In this document: positions 1 to 8,372 of the stretch, piece by piece
Position numbering within the stretch: position 1 is the stretch's first letter
How the letters are laid out: the number at the start of each line of letters is the position of its first letter
Origin: an uncultured Bacteroidales bacterium
Lineage (GTDB): Bacteria > Bacteroidota > Bacteroidia > Bacteroidales > UBA932
Length of the DNA: 64,000 nt
Assembly: GCA_900316795.1 (NCBI GenBank)
Contig: ONEF01000002.1
Coordinates: 1 to 64,000, forward strand
Reading direction: 5' to 3'
Program-made: the position numbers and the translations under genes
The notes under the pieces: generated by a model
What the model was told of the DNA's origin: nothing
Databases searched by the model: none
The model's input: the letters and a program-made list of their open reading frames with translations, nothing else

Positions 1-495
1 ACGCCCCCGAGAATCATGTATGACTGGAGGATATCATACCTGTCCATTGTCAGTCCCATAGATTTACAATACTTCTCCGTTTGGTGCAATGAGAACGGCT
101 TCAGATGAAGTTCGCGCGTTGTCCTTCCGTATAAGCCGCCGGTATTATGAATCAGTTTGTCCAGCATCCAAGTGGTTGCGCTTCCGCACACGATGAGCAA
201 GAGATTATGCTTGCCGGCACCCCATCCGTTCCAGAAATGCTCAAAGGCTGACATAAAGCCGGCACGAGGGGTATCCAACCAGGGCATCTCATCAATGAAG
301 ACAACCATCCTTTTCCTCCCCTTCTTTCCATCCAGCAACGCTTCCAGACGGTGAAAAGCCTCAAACCAGTTATCAATTGAATCATCTTTGGTATCGCCGT
401 ATTTCGTATACGGCTAGGAATTCAGCGTTATTTGACTGATACAAAGAGGTCAGAACATCCTTTTCGATCTCCCTTCCTATGATTCGGTCTTTCAT
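1..495 (-). pseudogene. AAA ATPase (ATPase_2/PF01637 type), internally deleted
   Basis: Reading the minus strand from the ATG at 495, the protein opens MKDRIIGREIEKDVL and continues to AEFLAVYEIRR, the usual N-terminus of the large Bacteroidales ATPase_2 family. Here the family normally has the Walker A loop (GRRRxGKT). Instead that frame stops about ten codons later, and a second frame, open from base 413 to the window edge, resumes with KYGDTKDDSIDNWF, the Walker B stretch MVVFIDEMPWLD (about 255-300), and NGWGAGKHNLLLIVCGSATTW. The P-loop segment has therefore been lost, with a frame change at about 400-415. The 3' end lies outside the window. An inactivating deletion is what I see; that the protein is non-functional is inferred from the missing Walker A. 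Confidence 0.8.
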
Positions 496-623
496 GGATT
501 CTAAAATTATTCCGCCACGAATATAGCATTTTATTCTTATTTGGCGAAATAATTTCTAGAAACATCCTTTCATAAGACACTGTCCAAGTCATGTATGCAG
601 CTGATACGCAGAGATCAACACGG

Positions 624-643
624 TTTGGCACACGTGTGCCAAA
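624..643. repeat. Perfect 20-bp palindrome
   Basis: TTTGGCACAC is followed immediately by its reverse complement GTGTGCCAAA. A further near half-site, GTGTGCC-C-AAA, lies at 656-666 in direct orientation. There is no downstream T-run on either strand, so it is not a terminator. It may be an operator for the broken ATPase gene or an end of a lost mobile element. Confidence 0.6.
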
Positions 644-918
644 AAATGCGGTTTCGTGTGCCCAAACGCCCTTGTAACAGATTGATTAACAAGAATCTAA
701 CTTTTCCGAAAAAATTTCCTTAGAAAGTTCATGATATAGTGCATCGGGAAGTGATGTAGGAAAATATTTATTTCAGAATAGGATCCCCGCAGTATTGTTT
801 CCTCCGACAGTTCTTACACTTGAAACCCGCCCAGACTGAATCGAATTGATTCATGGCCGCTTCCACCAAAGCCTGGCACCACTACAGTCTTGCGGTTGTT
901 CTTATGTGATAATCATAA

Positions 919-947
919 GAAAAAATCCGGGCGATTAAGCCCGGATT
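919..947 (-). terminator. Rho-independent terminator of the lipoprotein operon
   Basis: The arms AATCCGGGC (924-932) and GCCCGGATT (939-947) form a 9-bp stem with a six-base loop. On the minus strand the stem is followed by a T-rich run (TTTTTTCTT), 11 bases after the stop codon of the gene ending at 958. Confidence 0.9.
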
Positions 948-957
948 CTTGTCTGAA

Positions 958-3102
958 CTATTTCCTGGTCAATGACTTGGGTTTGACATATTTTCTATCA
1001 GCTGAGTAAATGCCCTTGGGCTTTGATGAAGCACTCTTCACAGGAGCTGCAGAAAGTATAGTGCCTGAAGAAACTCCCTTAGGGTTCTTGTCATAAATTG
1101 CCACATCATCCAGATTCAGGTAGAACATATCTGTGCAATTGAAGTGACGGAAGCCGATATAAACAGTCTTATTGGCAAATTGAGAAGGAATGGCGATAAT
1201 AAAACGCCTGTATTTGCCAGATGTCTCAACCGGAGTGGCGGCATCTGCCCCATCAATTGTTTCCTCATGCAACTTGACACAACTGGCCAAATTAGAAGCG
1301 TTAGGTGCCTGATCTGTAATATAAACAGCATAATGTTCTTCTGGATAATCAGAATCCTGAGCAGCTATCCAGAAGCTGAGATAGTTCCCCGATGCTAAGG
1401 TAATTCCAGGAGTAAATGCCCAGTTATCCGGGGTTAATGCGCCATGGTTACTATCATAAGACTGACTATATAACAAGCCTGTTCCGGAATGAGTAGTAAA
1501 GCCTACATTGGAGGAACCTGCCTGCCAACCGTAACCGTCTCCATCTGAATCTATAAGTGTCCAGCCGGTAAGGGTAGCATCAAAGTTCTCCAGCCAAGTT
1601 GGATCCGGTTCTGGATCCGGTTCCGGTTCAAGATCTGGATTGCCCTCTGTTACCATCACATCGTCAAGGTTCAGTCTGAACAGGTCGGAACAATTGAAAT
1701 GACGGAAACCGATATAAGCAACCTTGTTGTTGAAAGCAGCAGGGATATTGACGAAGTAACGATTGTAAGTTCTGCCGTCTACAACACGGGTTTGTACAGG
1801 GGTATATGACCCGGAACCAATAGTCTCTTCAAAAAGCAGAGTGCTAGACCCAGGTAAACCGACTCCAGGATTCTCTTCTGAAATATAAACAGCATAATGC
1901 TCTTCTGGCCAATCAGGATCCTGAGCAGCCACCCAGAAACTGAGGACATTACCTTCGGTAAGTTGTATAGCCGGTGTAAACGCCCAGTTATCAGGGGAGA
2001 GTGCTTCATTATTTATCCAAGACGCACTCTGAAGAATTCCGGAACCGGAAATTGTATGTGAAGAACCGGTATTCCAATTCCAACCATAGCCATCTCCATC
2101 GGAGTCTATGAAAACCCATTCAGAGGAATTGTCAGTATCGAAATTCTCAACGTAAGGAACGCTCTTTACAACATTTCCCACGCGGTAACTCGCCAGATTC
2201 ACTGCGAATTTGGTAAGACCTTCGTTGATAAACTGGATAGGTTTGGTAGGGACTATCACAGCGTGAGAATCATCGGAACCATCACGGAGATATCTTGCAT
2301 CACTGGTAACAACCTCAATACCAAAACTGTTCCAGTTCTCAGGAGAATAGACACGGAACCATATCACGTCATCTCCAGTAGCGGTAACATCTCCCAAATT
2401 GAGAGTGATATCACCGGTCCCCTCGTAATAATCGGTGGCTAACTGACTTGTTGCAACGTCATATTCAACATATCCGGCAACATTTGTAGGAGCATGGATA
2501 GTAACAGTCCTGATTGTTTCACCAGCGGTTATGCCTTTCAACTGGAGACGCACTACAGTACCCAAACGGTGGAATTTGAACAGGCTTTCGGTATTGTTCT
2601 CAATTCTGGCAGAACCATTGTCTAATTGATCTGAAACCAAAATGTCTGAGTCCAAGGCCATATTACCTTTTATCAGGTTCTGCGCTTTTGGAAGCAAAAC
2701 TAACCAATCCTCCTCTCCGTCGCTATCCAGATCTCCGTAATTATCAATGCAAGTACCCGGATAAACCGCGGCATACTTGTATGATGAACCTGCGGGATCT
2801 GCTGACGTGAGGGTGGCGGAAAAACTGGCTTTTCTGCCGCTGATGACAGCTTCATTGGAATAAACGCCTTCATTATATGTTCCATCCACTACCTCAAAGA
2901 ATGCTACATAATCTCCTTCTGACCAGTAGATTGTAGGAATATCTCCATCTACGGCATAAGTCTTGGTTCCAGGAGCGGATACAATTTTAACGGTAACGCC
3001 TTCCTTGTTTGGCAATTCTTCTTTTTCCAGATTCTCTTTCTGGCAAGAAACAAGAGAACTAAGGGCCAGCACACCTGTAAGGGCTATAAACAATTTCTTC
3101 AT
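958..3102 (-). CDS. Surface lipoprotein with two choice-of-anchor J (cleaved adhesin) domains
   Basis: 714 residues. The N-terminus MKKLFIALTGVLALSSLVSC carries a lipoprotein signal with Cys20 as the lipidated residue. Residues about 30-310 resemble the beta-rich N-terminal domains of Bacteroidales fimbrillin-like lipoproteins. Two homologous domains follow at about 322-490 and 505-672. Both contain FIDSDGDGYGW or LIDSDGDGYGW, SPDNWAFTP or TPDNWAFTP, PEEHYAVYI and IGFRHFNC, the signature of cleaved-adhesin (PF07675)/choice-of-anchor J modules. A short acidic Pro linker (EPDPEPDP) joins them. No clear type IX secretion C-terminal domain is visible; the last 40 residues are basic and low in complexity. 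The gene follows the small peptide gene by 17 bases and ends at a terminator. A ligand-binding or adhesive surface role is inferred from domain family only. Confidence 0.85.
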   Translation of the reverse strand: MKKLFIALTGVLALSSLVSCQKENLEKEELPNKEGVTVKIVSAPGTKTYAVDGDIPTIYWSEGDYVAFFEVVDGTYNEGVYSNEAVISGRKASFSATLTSADPAGSSYKYAAVYPGTCIDNYGDLDSDGEEDWLVLLPKAQNLIKGNMALDSDILVSDQLDNGSARIENNTESLFKFHRLGTVVRLQLKGITAGETIRTVTIHAPTNVAGYVEYDVATSQLATDYYEGTGDITLNLGDVTATGDDVIWFRVYSPENWNSFGIEVVTSDARYLRDGSDDSHAVIVPTKPIQFINEGLTKFAVNLASYRVGNVVKSVPYVENFDTDNSSEWVFIDSDGDGYGWNWNTGSSHTISGSGILQSASWINNEALSPDNWAFTPAIQLTEGNVLSFWVAAQDPDWPEEHYAVYISEENPGVGLPGSSTLLFEETIGSGSYTPVQTRVVDGRTYNRYFVNIPAAFNNKVAYIGFRHFNCSDLFRLNLDDVMVTEGNPDLEPEPDPEPDPTWLENFDATLTGWTLIDSDGDGYGWQAGSSNVGFTTHSGTGLLYSQSYDSNHGALTPDNWAFTPGITLASGNYLSFWIAAQDSDYPEEHYAVYITDQAPNASNLASCVKLHEETIDGADAATPVETSGKYRRFIIAIPSQFANKTVYIGFRHFNCTDMFYLNLDDVAIYDKNPKGVSSGTILSAAPVKSASSKPKGIYSADRKYVKPKSLTRK

Positions 3103-3119
3103 AACTCTTTCCTCCTTAA

Positions 3120-3266
3120 TTAAAATGTACCCCCATCATAGATGGCATCATCATCAAAATCGCTACCCGGTAAACCGGTATCGTCGCCTGCGGAAGCGCA
3201 CAAAATGCCTTCCGTTTCCAACTCATCAGTGGAAACTAACGGTGAAAAATACTCCTCTTTTTTCAT
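3120..3266 (-). CDS. Small acidic peptide of 48 residues
   Basis: A short gene starting MKKEEYFSPLVSTDELETEG and ending in an Asp/Gly-rich tail (GSDFDDDAIYDGGTF). It has no signal peptide and no membrane segment. It is preceded by a good -33/-7 promoter (TTG, 21 bases, TAAATTTG at 3287-3294) and lies 17 bases upstream of the lipoprotein gene, so the two should be co-transcribed. Bacteroidales genomes often carry such 45-60 residue acidic peptides (MKKxY...P at the start, a Ser/Gly/Asp tail) in front of surface lipoprotein genes. I know of no established function. The divergent acyltransferase reading frame can be extended over this gene, but its start at 3373 avoids any overlap. Confidence 0.65.
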   Translation of the reverse strand: MKKEEYFSPLVSTDELETEGILCASAGDDTGLPGSDFDDDAIYDGGTF

Positions 3267-3286
3267 GGTAAAAGGTTTTGGATATT

Positions 3287-3318
3287 CAAATTTAATAAAA
3301 AATAATCTTTTAAAACAA
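3287..3318 (-). promoter_or_regulatory. Promoter of the small peptide-lipoprotein operon
   Basis: On the minus strand a TTG (3316-3318) and a -7 element TAAATTTG (3287-3294) are separated by 21 bases, matching the Bacteroidota TTTG/TAnnTTTG pattern. The ATG at 3266 lies 20 bases downstream. Confidence 0.7.
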
Positions 3319-3372
3319 TTTTTATCCGCGATAAGGAAAAGTTGTATTTTTACAATCGGTAAAGGGATTGTT

Positions 3373-3936
3373 ATGTGGATAGCGCGCGTTTTATTGAAAA
3401 TACTTGGTTTTAAGATCACTACTGAATTCCCGGATGTTCAGAAGAGCATCTTGGTGTTTGCGCCGCACACCTCGTACTGGGATGCTGCAATCGGCAAGCT
3501 TGTGATGAAGGTGTGGGGTGTACCTCACCGTCTCCTGGGCAAAAAGGAGCTGTTCCGTTTTCCGATGGTCATAGTCATGCGCCTGCTCGGAGGCATCCCC
3601 ATCAGGGGCATAAAGGGGCATAACTCCATCTACGATGCAGTAAACCTGCTCAACAAAGAGGATCGGATGCATCTTGTCATTTGTCCGGAGGGGAAGTTTG
3701 CGCCCACAGACCGTTGGAATCCAGGCTTTTATTATATGGCAGCAAAGGCACATGTGCCTCTTGTGGTCGCTTTTATAGACTATGGACGGAAAGAAGCTGG
3801 TGTAAAAGGTGTCATCAGCGACTTAAGTGACAAAAACAAGGTCTATCAGCAGCTCGCTGACATGTACCGTGGAGTGACGGCACGTCATCCGGAGTGTTTC
3901 CTGCTTCCGAAGTATAAAGATTACAGCATCCGATGA
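3373..3936 (+). CDS. PlsC-like 1-acyl-glycerol-3-phosphate acyltransferase
   Basis: 187 residues from the ATG at 3373. The frame is open further upstream, but those residues lack family character and overlap the divergent peptide gene. The HX4D acyltransferase motif is HTSYWD (His32, Asp37), and the glycerophosphate-binding block is ICPEGKF at about 103-109, a variant of FPEGTRS. A glycine-rich GGIPIRG sits between them. This fits the short soluble PlsC-like acyltransferases (PF01553) of phospholipid or ornithine-lipid synthesis; the acceptor cannot be told from sequence. A near-consensus -7 element (TATTTTTA, 3345-3352) lies 20 bases upstream. The gene stands alone, 99 bases before the next. 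Confidence 0.85.
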   Translation: MWIARVLLKILGFKITTEFPDVQKSILVFAPHTSYWDAAIGKLVMKVWGVPHRLLGKKELFRFPMVIVMRLLGGIPIRGIKGHNSIYDAVNLLNKEDRMHLVICPEGKFAPTDRWNPGFYYMAAKAHVPLVVAFIDYGRKEAGVKGVISDLSDKNKVYQQLADMYRGVTARHPECFLLPKYKDYSIR

Positions 3937-4035
3937 CTTTGCATATCCGGCGGAATTAAGTTTTTTTCCGCTCAAAGTGTGTTTCATATACGAAATTGAG
4001 TTTTTTCTGCTATCTTAGCGGAAAACAATATCAGA

Positions 4036-4812
4036 ATGAGTGGAATAGACACCTCAAAGGAACTCTACGGACTCTATGTCCAGAGATTCGGAAATTGCCC
4101 AAGGACTCCCTATCAGGCAGATTATTACAAAAAATGGCTGGACCTTCTCAACTCTTGCTCATCTAACGAGGAAGCTGAAGAGAAGTCCAAGCAGAACGGA
4201 CTCTACACCGGTGGCGCTGCTGCCGTGGCTATGGACCGTGTGTTTGCCAACAAGCAGGCTGCGGAAGAAATGGGCTGGACGGATGTTGCGGAATTCTGCG
4301 ATGACATACTCCAGAAGATAAAGGCAGACCCCTATTACACGTTCACCCACAGCGGAATGTGGGCTGACCTCCAGGCCAGGAAAGACAAATGGATAAGGAC
4401 GATTGAAGGATTCCAACGTCTGTTTGTTGACTTTATGGAATACGACGACACAAGAATTGAGCCTGAAAGGGCCTTGTCCAAAATCAACGAGGACATCAAG
4501 ATGCTGTCCAATCCGAGTCCGGATTTTGCAACTCTCGCCGCCATGCCTTCTTTCAGGGCTATGATTGACTGCAGCGACGAATATTACAAGATATTCACCG
4601 ATACTGTCAGCAAGGCTATAGCAACCGGACATCTTGATTCCATCCAGTGGAGTTCTCAGCAATATCAGGAGCAAATCCAGGAGCTTTGGAACAATCGCAA
4701 CTCTCTTGCCGGAGCATGCAGCCACTGGTACAGCCAGGAAGTGAAAAGACCAACCGTAAGGCTCTCTCCAGAGACTGCAGACGGAAAGTATAAACTCGTT
4801 GAAATTGAATAA
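4036..4812 (+). CDS. Conserved-looking cytosolic protein of unknown function (first of a pair)
   Basis: 258 residues. I do not recognise the family. There is no signal peptide or membrane segment, and the protein is mostly predicted helical, rich in Trp, Glu and Lys. A Gly-Ala patch (TGGAAAVAMDRVF, about 54-66) and a Trp-rich middle (GMWADLQARKDKWIR) are visible, but no catalytic motif. A TATCTTAG element, one mismatch from the -7 consensus, lies just upstream at about 4011-4018. The stop codon is one base from the ATG of the next gene, so the two products are probably made together and may form a complex. Confidence 0.7.
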   Translation: MSGIDTSKELYGLYVQRFGNCPRTPYQADYYKKWLDLLNSCSSNEEAEEKSKQNGLYTGGAAAVAMDRVFANKQAAEEMGWTDVAEFCDDILQKIKADPYYTFTHSGMWADLQARKDKWIRTIEGFQRLFVDFMEYDDTRIEPERALSKINEDIKMLSNPSPDFATLAAMPSFRAMIDCSDEYYKIFTDTVSKAIATGHLDSIQWSSQQYQEQIQELWNNRNSLAGACSHWYSQEVKRPTVRLSPETADGKYKLVEIE

Positions 4813-4813
4813 T

Positions 4814-6016
4814 ATGGATCCTACTATACAGATGATGCTCCAAGGCTATATAGATGGTCTTGAAAACATGAAGATAACCGACGACTCTATCAGGCAGGAA
4901 GTGGAAGACTTCAAGAAAGAACTGATGGCCTTCGGTCAGACACAGAATGATGCCGCCACCTTCTTCCCTAATTTCCAGGAATCCGGACTGATGGGAAAAT
5001 ACATGGATCTTTCCACAAAGATAACACTGGCTGCACAGGCTAAAGAGAACTCATCCGGCCAGAGCGAAAAGAAACCTCGTCCTACCCCGGCACAATGGCT
5101 TGAGCCTTTCAGGACAGCCTATGACTATATAAAGGACTTCCCTATAAGGGAACGTGGTCTTGCAGTTTACCGCAGGCTTTTCGAGGTAGGAGAAAAGAAT
5201 TCCGACATTACCGAATTCCTTGCGGAAGCTGAGAAAGAGAATCTCCTCTGGAAGATTACCTCAGAAGACACCCTGGGAATACTGGGAATCACCCTTACAG
5301 GTATGGACCCTCTTTACAAAGGCCTCACCTACCCAGTCCGCAAGAGTATTGAGGCTTGGGAAAAATCAGTCTGCGAGGCTGATGCGTATTACCTGCAAGA
5401 CCGTCTGGCTGAGGATGTCGCAAAATCAGCTCCACGGCTTTTGCAACCTGAACATTATGTTATAAGCCTTGGTGCGCACCTCATAACATACAGAGGCCCG
5501 CTCGGAAAGGAGAGGATTATGGAAATGATTGCTACAGGAAACTGTCCTCAAACTGAGTTCATGAGCAGAGCTTCCGGCATGGCTATAGCCAAACAGCAGG
5601 CAAGACGCACTTTGGATATCATCAAAAAATCACTCGGCCTCACGTTCGACGATATTATCGCTGACGAGTATCTGAAATACAGGCTCATATCCACCTCCAA
5701 CGTCTTCGGGCTTTCCAGAGCCTACATCCAGAGCAACCCGAATATCCTTGAAATCCTGGCAGACACTGTACATAATGAGATAATCCCGGACATTTCACTC
5801 ATTGATTCCATCAAGCGTGAAGCGGATCTGAACTTCGGTCGATGGAGAATGCCGGAAGATCCGGAGTTTGAAAAAGCAAAGAAGATAGCTTGCAACGAGT
5901 TCCAGAACCTTCCATACTTCCGGTATGAAGACCAGCTGAACAACGGAAGCATCCATGTCGGCAGCGGAGAAGGCTTCGACATCAAGCCGCTTTCCGGAAC
6001 TTCCGGACTTCAATAG
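4814..6016 (+). CDS. Cytosolic protein of unknown function (second of a pair)
   Basis: 400 residues from the ATG at 4814, one base after the upstream stop. In-frame codons before it overlap the upstream gene and are not needed. No family is recognised. The N-terminal 85 residues look like a helical hairpin or coiled-coil (MDPTIQMMLQGYIDGLEN onward), then a Lys/Pro linker (KKPRPTPAQW) leads into a helical body with HYVISLGAHLITYRGPLGKE and ASGMAIAKQQARRTLDI. There are no transmembrane segments. The tail, ending in GSGEGFDIKPLSGTSGLQ, is flexible. Close coupling with the preceding gene is the only functional hint. Confidence 0.7.
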   Translation: MDPTIQMMLQGYIDGLENMKITDDSIRQEVEDFKKELMAFGQTQNDAATFFPNFQESGLMGKYMDLSTKITLAAQAKENSSGQSEKKPRPTPAQWLEPFRTAYDYIKDFPIRERGLAVYRRLFEVGEKNSDITEFLAEAEKENLLWKITSEDTLGILGITLTGMDPLYKGLTYPVRKSIEAWEKSVCEADAYYLQDRLAEDVAKSAPRLLQPEHYVISLGAHLITYRGPLGKERIMEMIATGNCPQTEFMSRASGMAIAKQQARRTLDIIKKSLGLTFDDIIADEYLKYRLISTSNVFGLSRAYIQSNPNILEILADTVHNEIIPDISLIDSIKREADLNFGRWRMPEDPEFEKAKKIACNEFQNLPYFRYEDQLNNGSIHVGSGEGFDIKPLSGTSGLQ

Positions 6017-6071
6017 GCTCCAGAATCCAACATACCCCAATAGCCGCGAGTTTTTCCATCAGCGATTGATG

Positions 6072-6716
6072 TTAATCTGAAATCTCCTCAGCCATCTTCC
6101 TGCCTTCCTCAAAAGCTCGTTTCAGGTCATTTTCCCAATGCAGGTCACGATATTTGCGTTTGGCCTCTTCTGAAAAACCTGCCAGTTCAAAGCGGCTGTA
6201 ATCCTTGACCTGATATGTGTTGTAGGCTACAAGGCGTCTGGGTTGCCCGAGGGCACCGGCAATACAGTATTCCATTGAACCATAACCATTGGAGTTGTTG
6301 CCCTCAGGAGTCCCGTTCATTGTTTCAACCAAAACGACAGGCATCTTTTTGGGAGCAGTCAGGCTATAGTCGTTGTATGATAACCAAGGGAAAGCCAGTC
6401 TTTCAAGGAAAGTGCGCATCTTGCCGGTCACATCTCCGAAATAAACCGGTGAGCCAAGCACGAGCCCGTCTGCCTGCGAAATATCTTCAAGAACAGGGGT
6501 AAGAGGGTCCTTGAACTTGCAGATATTTGAAGCCCGACCCTTGACCTTGCATGCCATGCAAGACATACATCCCTTGAAATCAATATCATATAAACGCACA
6601 GTCTTTACTTCGACATCGTTGTTCACTGATTTTGCTCCATCCGCAAAACTCTTCAGCATAGATGCAGTATTGAAAGTTTTCCTCGGTCCGCCGTCAACTA
6701 TTATTATTGTTTTCAT
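6072..6716 (-). CDS. Flavodoxin-fold NAD(P)H-dependent FMN reductase family protein
   Basis: 214 residues from the ATG at 6716. The N-terminus MKTIIIVDGGPRKTFNTASM is the phosphate-binding turn of NADPH-dependent FMN reductase/flavodoxin_2 proteins. CMSCMACKVKG (about 49-59) is the Cys-rich loop of the iron-sulfur-flavoprotein-like subgroup, followed by ADGLVLGSPVYFGDVTGKM, the second FMN contact. Only three Cys are in the cluster region, plus ICKF, so a bound [4Fe-4S] is possible but not certain. The gene starts one base after the C1 peptidase gene ends and is the last of a three-gene operon. The electron acceptor is unknown. Confidence 0.8.
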   Translation of the reverse strand: MKTIIIVDGGPRKTFNTASMLKSFADGAKSVNNDVEVKTVRLYDIDFKGCMSCMACKVKGRASNICKFKDPLTPVLEDISQADGLVLGSPVYFGDVTGKMRTFLERLAFPWLSYNDYSLTAPKKMPVVLVETMNGTPEGNNSNGYGSMEYCIAGALGQPRRLVAYNTYQVKDYSRFELAGFSEEAKRKYRDLHWENDLKRAFEEGRKMAEEISD

Positions 6717-6717
6717 G

Positions 6718-7800
6718 TTATTTGTTGTTTCTGTCGTAAACCCTCTTTTGCAATGCTTTGGGAAGCGCATTGCGGTTGAGGAAAATATAGGTTGTGTTCA
6801 AAGCCATATAATCGCGGGACATGTACCAGGTGCCTTTGTAAGGGCCGCTGTTGCCCCAGGAATTCTTTACAAGATAGTACGGCTTTCCGTTCTCGTCAAC
6901 AGCCTTGCCGTAAACCAGCATAACATGGTCATAGGTGAACTGCCAGTTGTCCCACTGCTCTTGACGGAGCTCCTGTGAAGGCTCCACGCCGTCTTGCAAA
7001 TCTGCAACGGCTGTCCTTCGGTTGAAGTCTCCGGAGACGTCTCCTCCCCATGCTACGGTATATCCTGCATCCAGGGCCTTGTCGAGAACATCCATAAGCA
7101 GCGCCACCGGTATGTTGTAACTCGGCTTGAGCCTCCACTTGTAAGGAGCCTCAATCACAAACCACTGGTCAAAAGGATGATGGGTATAGCTTGTAAGGCT
7201 CACATACTCGTCCAGATTCAGTCCAAGACTCTCTGCAAAAGACTTGGGAGTATAGGTTTTGCCTTCATATCCGAAGGACTCGGGGCATACACCTACATAT
7301 TTATCAATGAGAGCCTGGGCGCTGTCTCTCCATCCTGGAAGCGGTTCTGGCTTGCCTTCTCTGACAAAGCTGCGGACCTTCTTCTCCAGTTCAGGGAAGA
7401 ATACGTGGAAATTGGCCAGGGAATCTCCTGTAAGTGAACCTGGTGCAGGCATCGCTTCCTCCGGGCAGATGCCGTGGTTACGTATGACATCCAGCACATC
7501 ATCACAGGAGCCGCCCTCTGAAATCTGGCTGTAGCCGTGCATACGGACATAATGCGTTGCACAGTCCATATAGTCTTTGTTTACCACAAACATCTCGCAG
7601 AGGTCATACGTCTTGCCAGTTTTCCTGAGTATCTCGCTTTCAAAGAAACCCAGGGTGGCAAAGTCCCAGCAAGTGCCGCTGCGGTACTGGTTCTTGACGC
7701 TTGTGATTGGATTCTCCTTCAAAACGGTGAACTTCTTTGCATCCTGAGCTGCCCCTCCTGCAGAGATCAGCCCCAGTAAAGTAATTACCAATAATCTCAT
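6718..7800 (-). CDS. Secreted C1-family cysteine peptidase (bleomycin hydrolase/PepC-like)
   Basis: 360 residues. I choose the ATG at 7800 because it gives a clean signal peptide (MRLLVITLLGLISAGGAAQ); the upstream alternative is a TTG abutting the previous stop. The papain-type oxyanion Gln and nucleophile are in QYRSGTCWDF (Gln38, Cys44). The catalytic His is in YDHVMLVYG (about 292), and the Asn in VKNSWGNSG (about 311) is followed by GTWYMS. Length and order fit the peptidase C1B (aminopeptidase C/bleomycin hydrolase) group, but the signal peptide indicates export to the periplasm or beyond, as in many Bacteroidales members. It is the middle gene of the operon. Confidence 0.9.
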   Translation of the reverse strand: MRLLVITLLGLISAGGAAQDAKKFTVLKENPITSVKNQYRSGTCWDFATLGFFESEILRKTGKTYDLCEMFVVNKDYMDCATHYVRMHGYSQISEGGSCDDVLDVIRNHGICPEEAMPAPGSLTGDSLANFHVFFPELEKKVRSFVREGKPEPLPGWRDSAQALIDKYVGVCPESFGYEGKTYTPKSFAESLGLNLDEYVSLTSYTHHPFDQWFVIEAPYKWRLKPSYNIPVALLMDVLDKALDAGYTVAWGGDVSGDFNRRTAVADLQDGVEPSQELRQEQWDNWQFTYDHVMLVYGKAVDENGKPYYLVKNSWGNSGPYKGTWYMSRDYMALNTTYIFLNRNALPKALQKRVYDRNNK

Positions 7801-7824
7801 ATCAAATAACTTAACAATATTCAA

Positions 7825-8364
7825 CTATTTGTTCCTGTCTCCGGAATCCAGTCTCATTATCCTGACAGGCCTTTCTTTTCCGCCATATAGGAAATCACAG
7901 TACTGTGTCTTGCCGGTATCTTTGAACCCGCATTTTTCCATTACATGACCCGATGCCGGATTATCTATGAAGTATGTACACCACAAAGTGCGGAAGCCCT
8001 TCTCCCTGAAACAGTATTCACAGACGAGGGCCAAAGCTTCCGTACAGATACCTTTGTTCCAGTATGGCTTGGCCACCCAGTATCCGATCTCCGCTTCATC
8101 CTCTGCGATTTCTATATTGCTGTCACCCTTGACCATATAGCCAATGCCGCCGATAATTTCACCGGTTTCATTCAAAACTATGGCCCAGGTGCGGTTGTTG
8201 TTGAATTCGGTACGGATAACCTCCAGGCTGTCTTCCACACTCCGGTGCGGAGGCCACCCTGCTCTACGGCCTATCTCCGGCTCACTGGCATATCTGAACA
8301 ATACCGGAGCGTCATCTTCACTCCAAAGGCGCAGCCGGATTCTTCCGGTTTCCAATTTGCTCAT
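7825..8364 (-). CDS. GNAT-family N-acetyltransferase (RimJ/RimL type)
   Basis: 179 residues. It starts with the RimJ/RimL-like METGRIRLRLW-style strand (KLETGRIRLRLWSEDDAPVL). IGYWVAKPYWNKGICTEAL is the acetyl-CoA-binding motif A region, and NPASGHVMEKCGFKDTG is motif B. These enzymes acetylate N-termini, amines or antibiotics; the acceptor is not readable here. A perfect -7 element sits eight bases before the ATG, so the transcript is close to leaderless. It is the first gene of the operon with the C1 peptidase and the flavodoxin-like protein. Confidence 0.85.
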   Translation of the reverse strand: MSKLETGRIRLRLWSEDDAPVLFRYASEPEIGRRAGWPPHRSVEDSLEVIRTEFNNNRTWAIVLNETGEIIGGIGYMVKGDSNIEIAEDEAEIGYWVAKPYWNKGICTEALALVCEYCFREKGFRTLWCTYFIDNPASGHVMEKCGFKDTGKTQYCDFLYGGKERPVRIMRLDSGDRNK

Positions 8365-8372
8365 AACAAACC

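Larger units (their letters stand above)
496..957. other. Gene-poor interval upstream of the broken ATPase
   Basis: No convincing gene is present. The interval holds a perfect palindrome (624-643), an AT-rich tract, and at 768-854 (minus) a 28-codon reading frame with a Cys-rich motif KCKNCRRKQYC. That frame stays open upstream to a TAG at about 885, so it reads as the tail of a decayed zinc-ribbon protein rather than a complete gene. The terminator of the neighbouring lipoprotein gene lies at 919-947. Confidence 0.5.

Noticed and set aside
428-631. 67-codon minus-strand frame in the upstream interval
   Set aside because: It is a shadow frame across the true N-terminal coding stretch of the broken ATPase and has no family features.
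958-1090. Type IX secretion C-terminal domain on the anchor-J lipoprotein
   Set aside because: The last 40 residues lack the beta-strand and Gly-Lys pattern of that signal, and a lipobox is present.
3142-3372. 77-residue N-terminal extension of the acyltransferase
   Set aside because: It runs opposite the small peptide gene and across both promoters; the family motif begins about 30 residues after the ATG at 3373.
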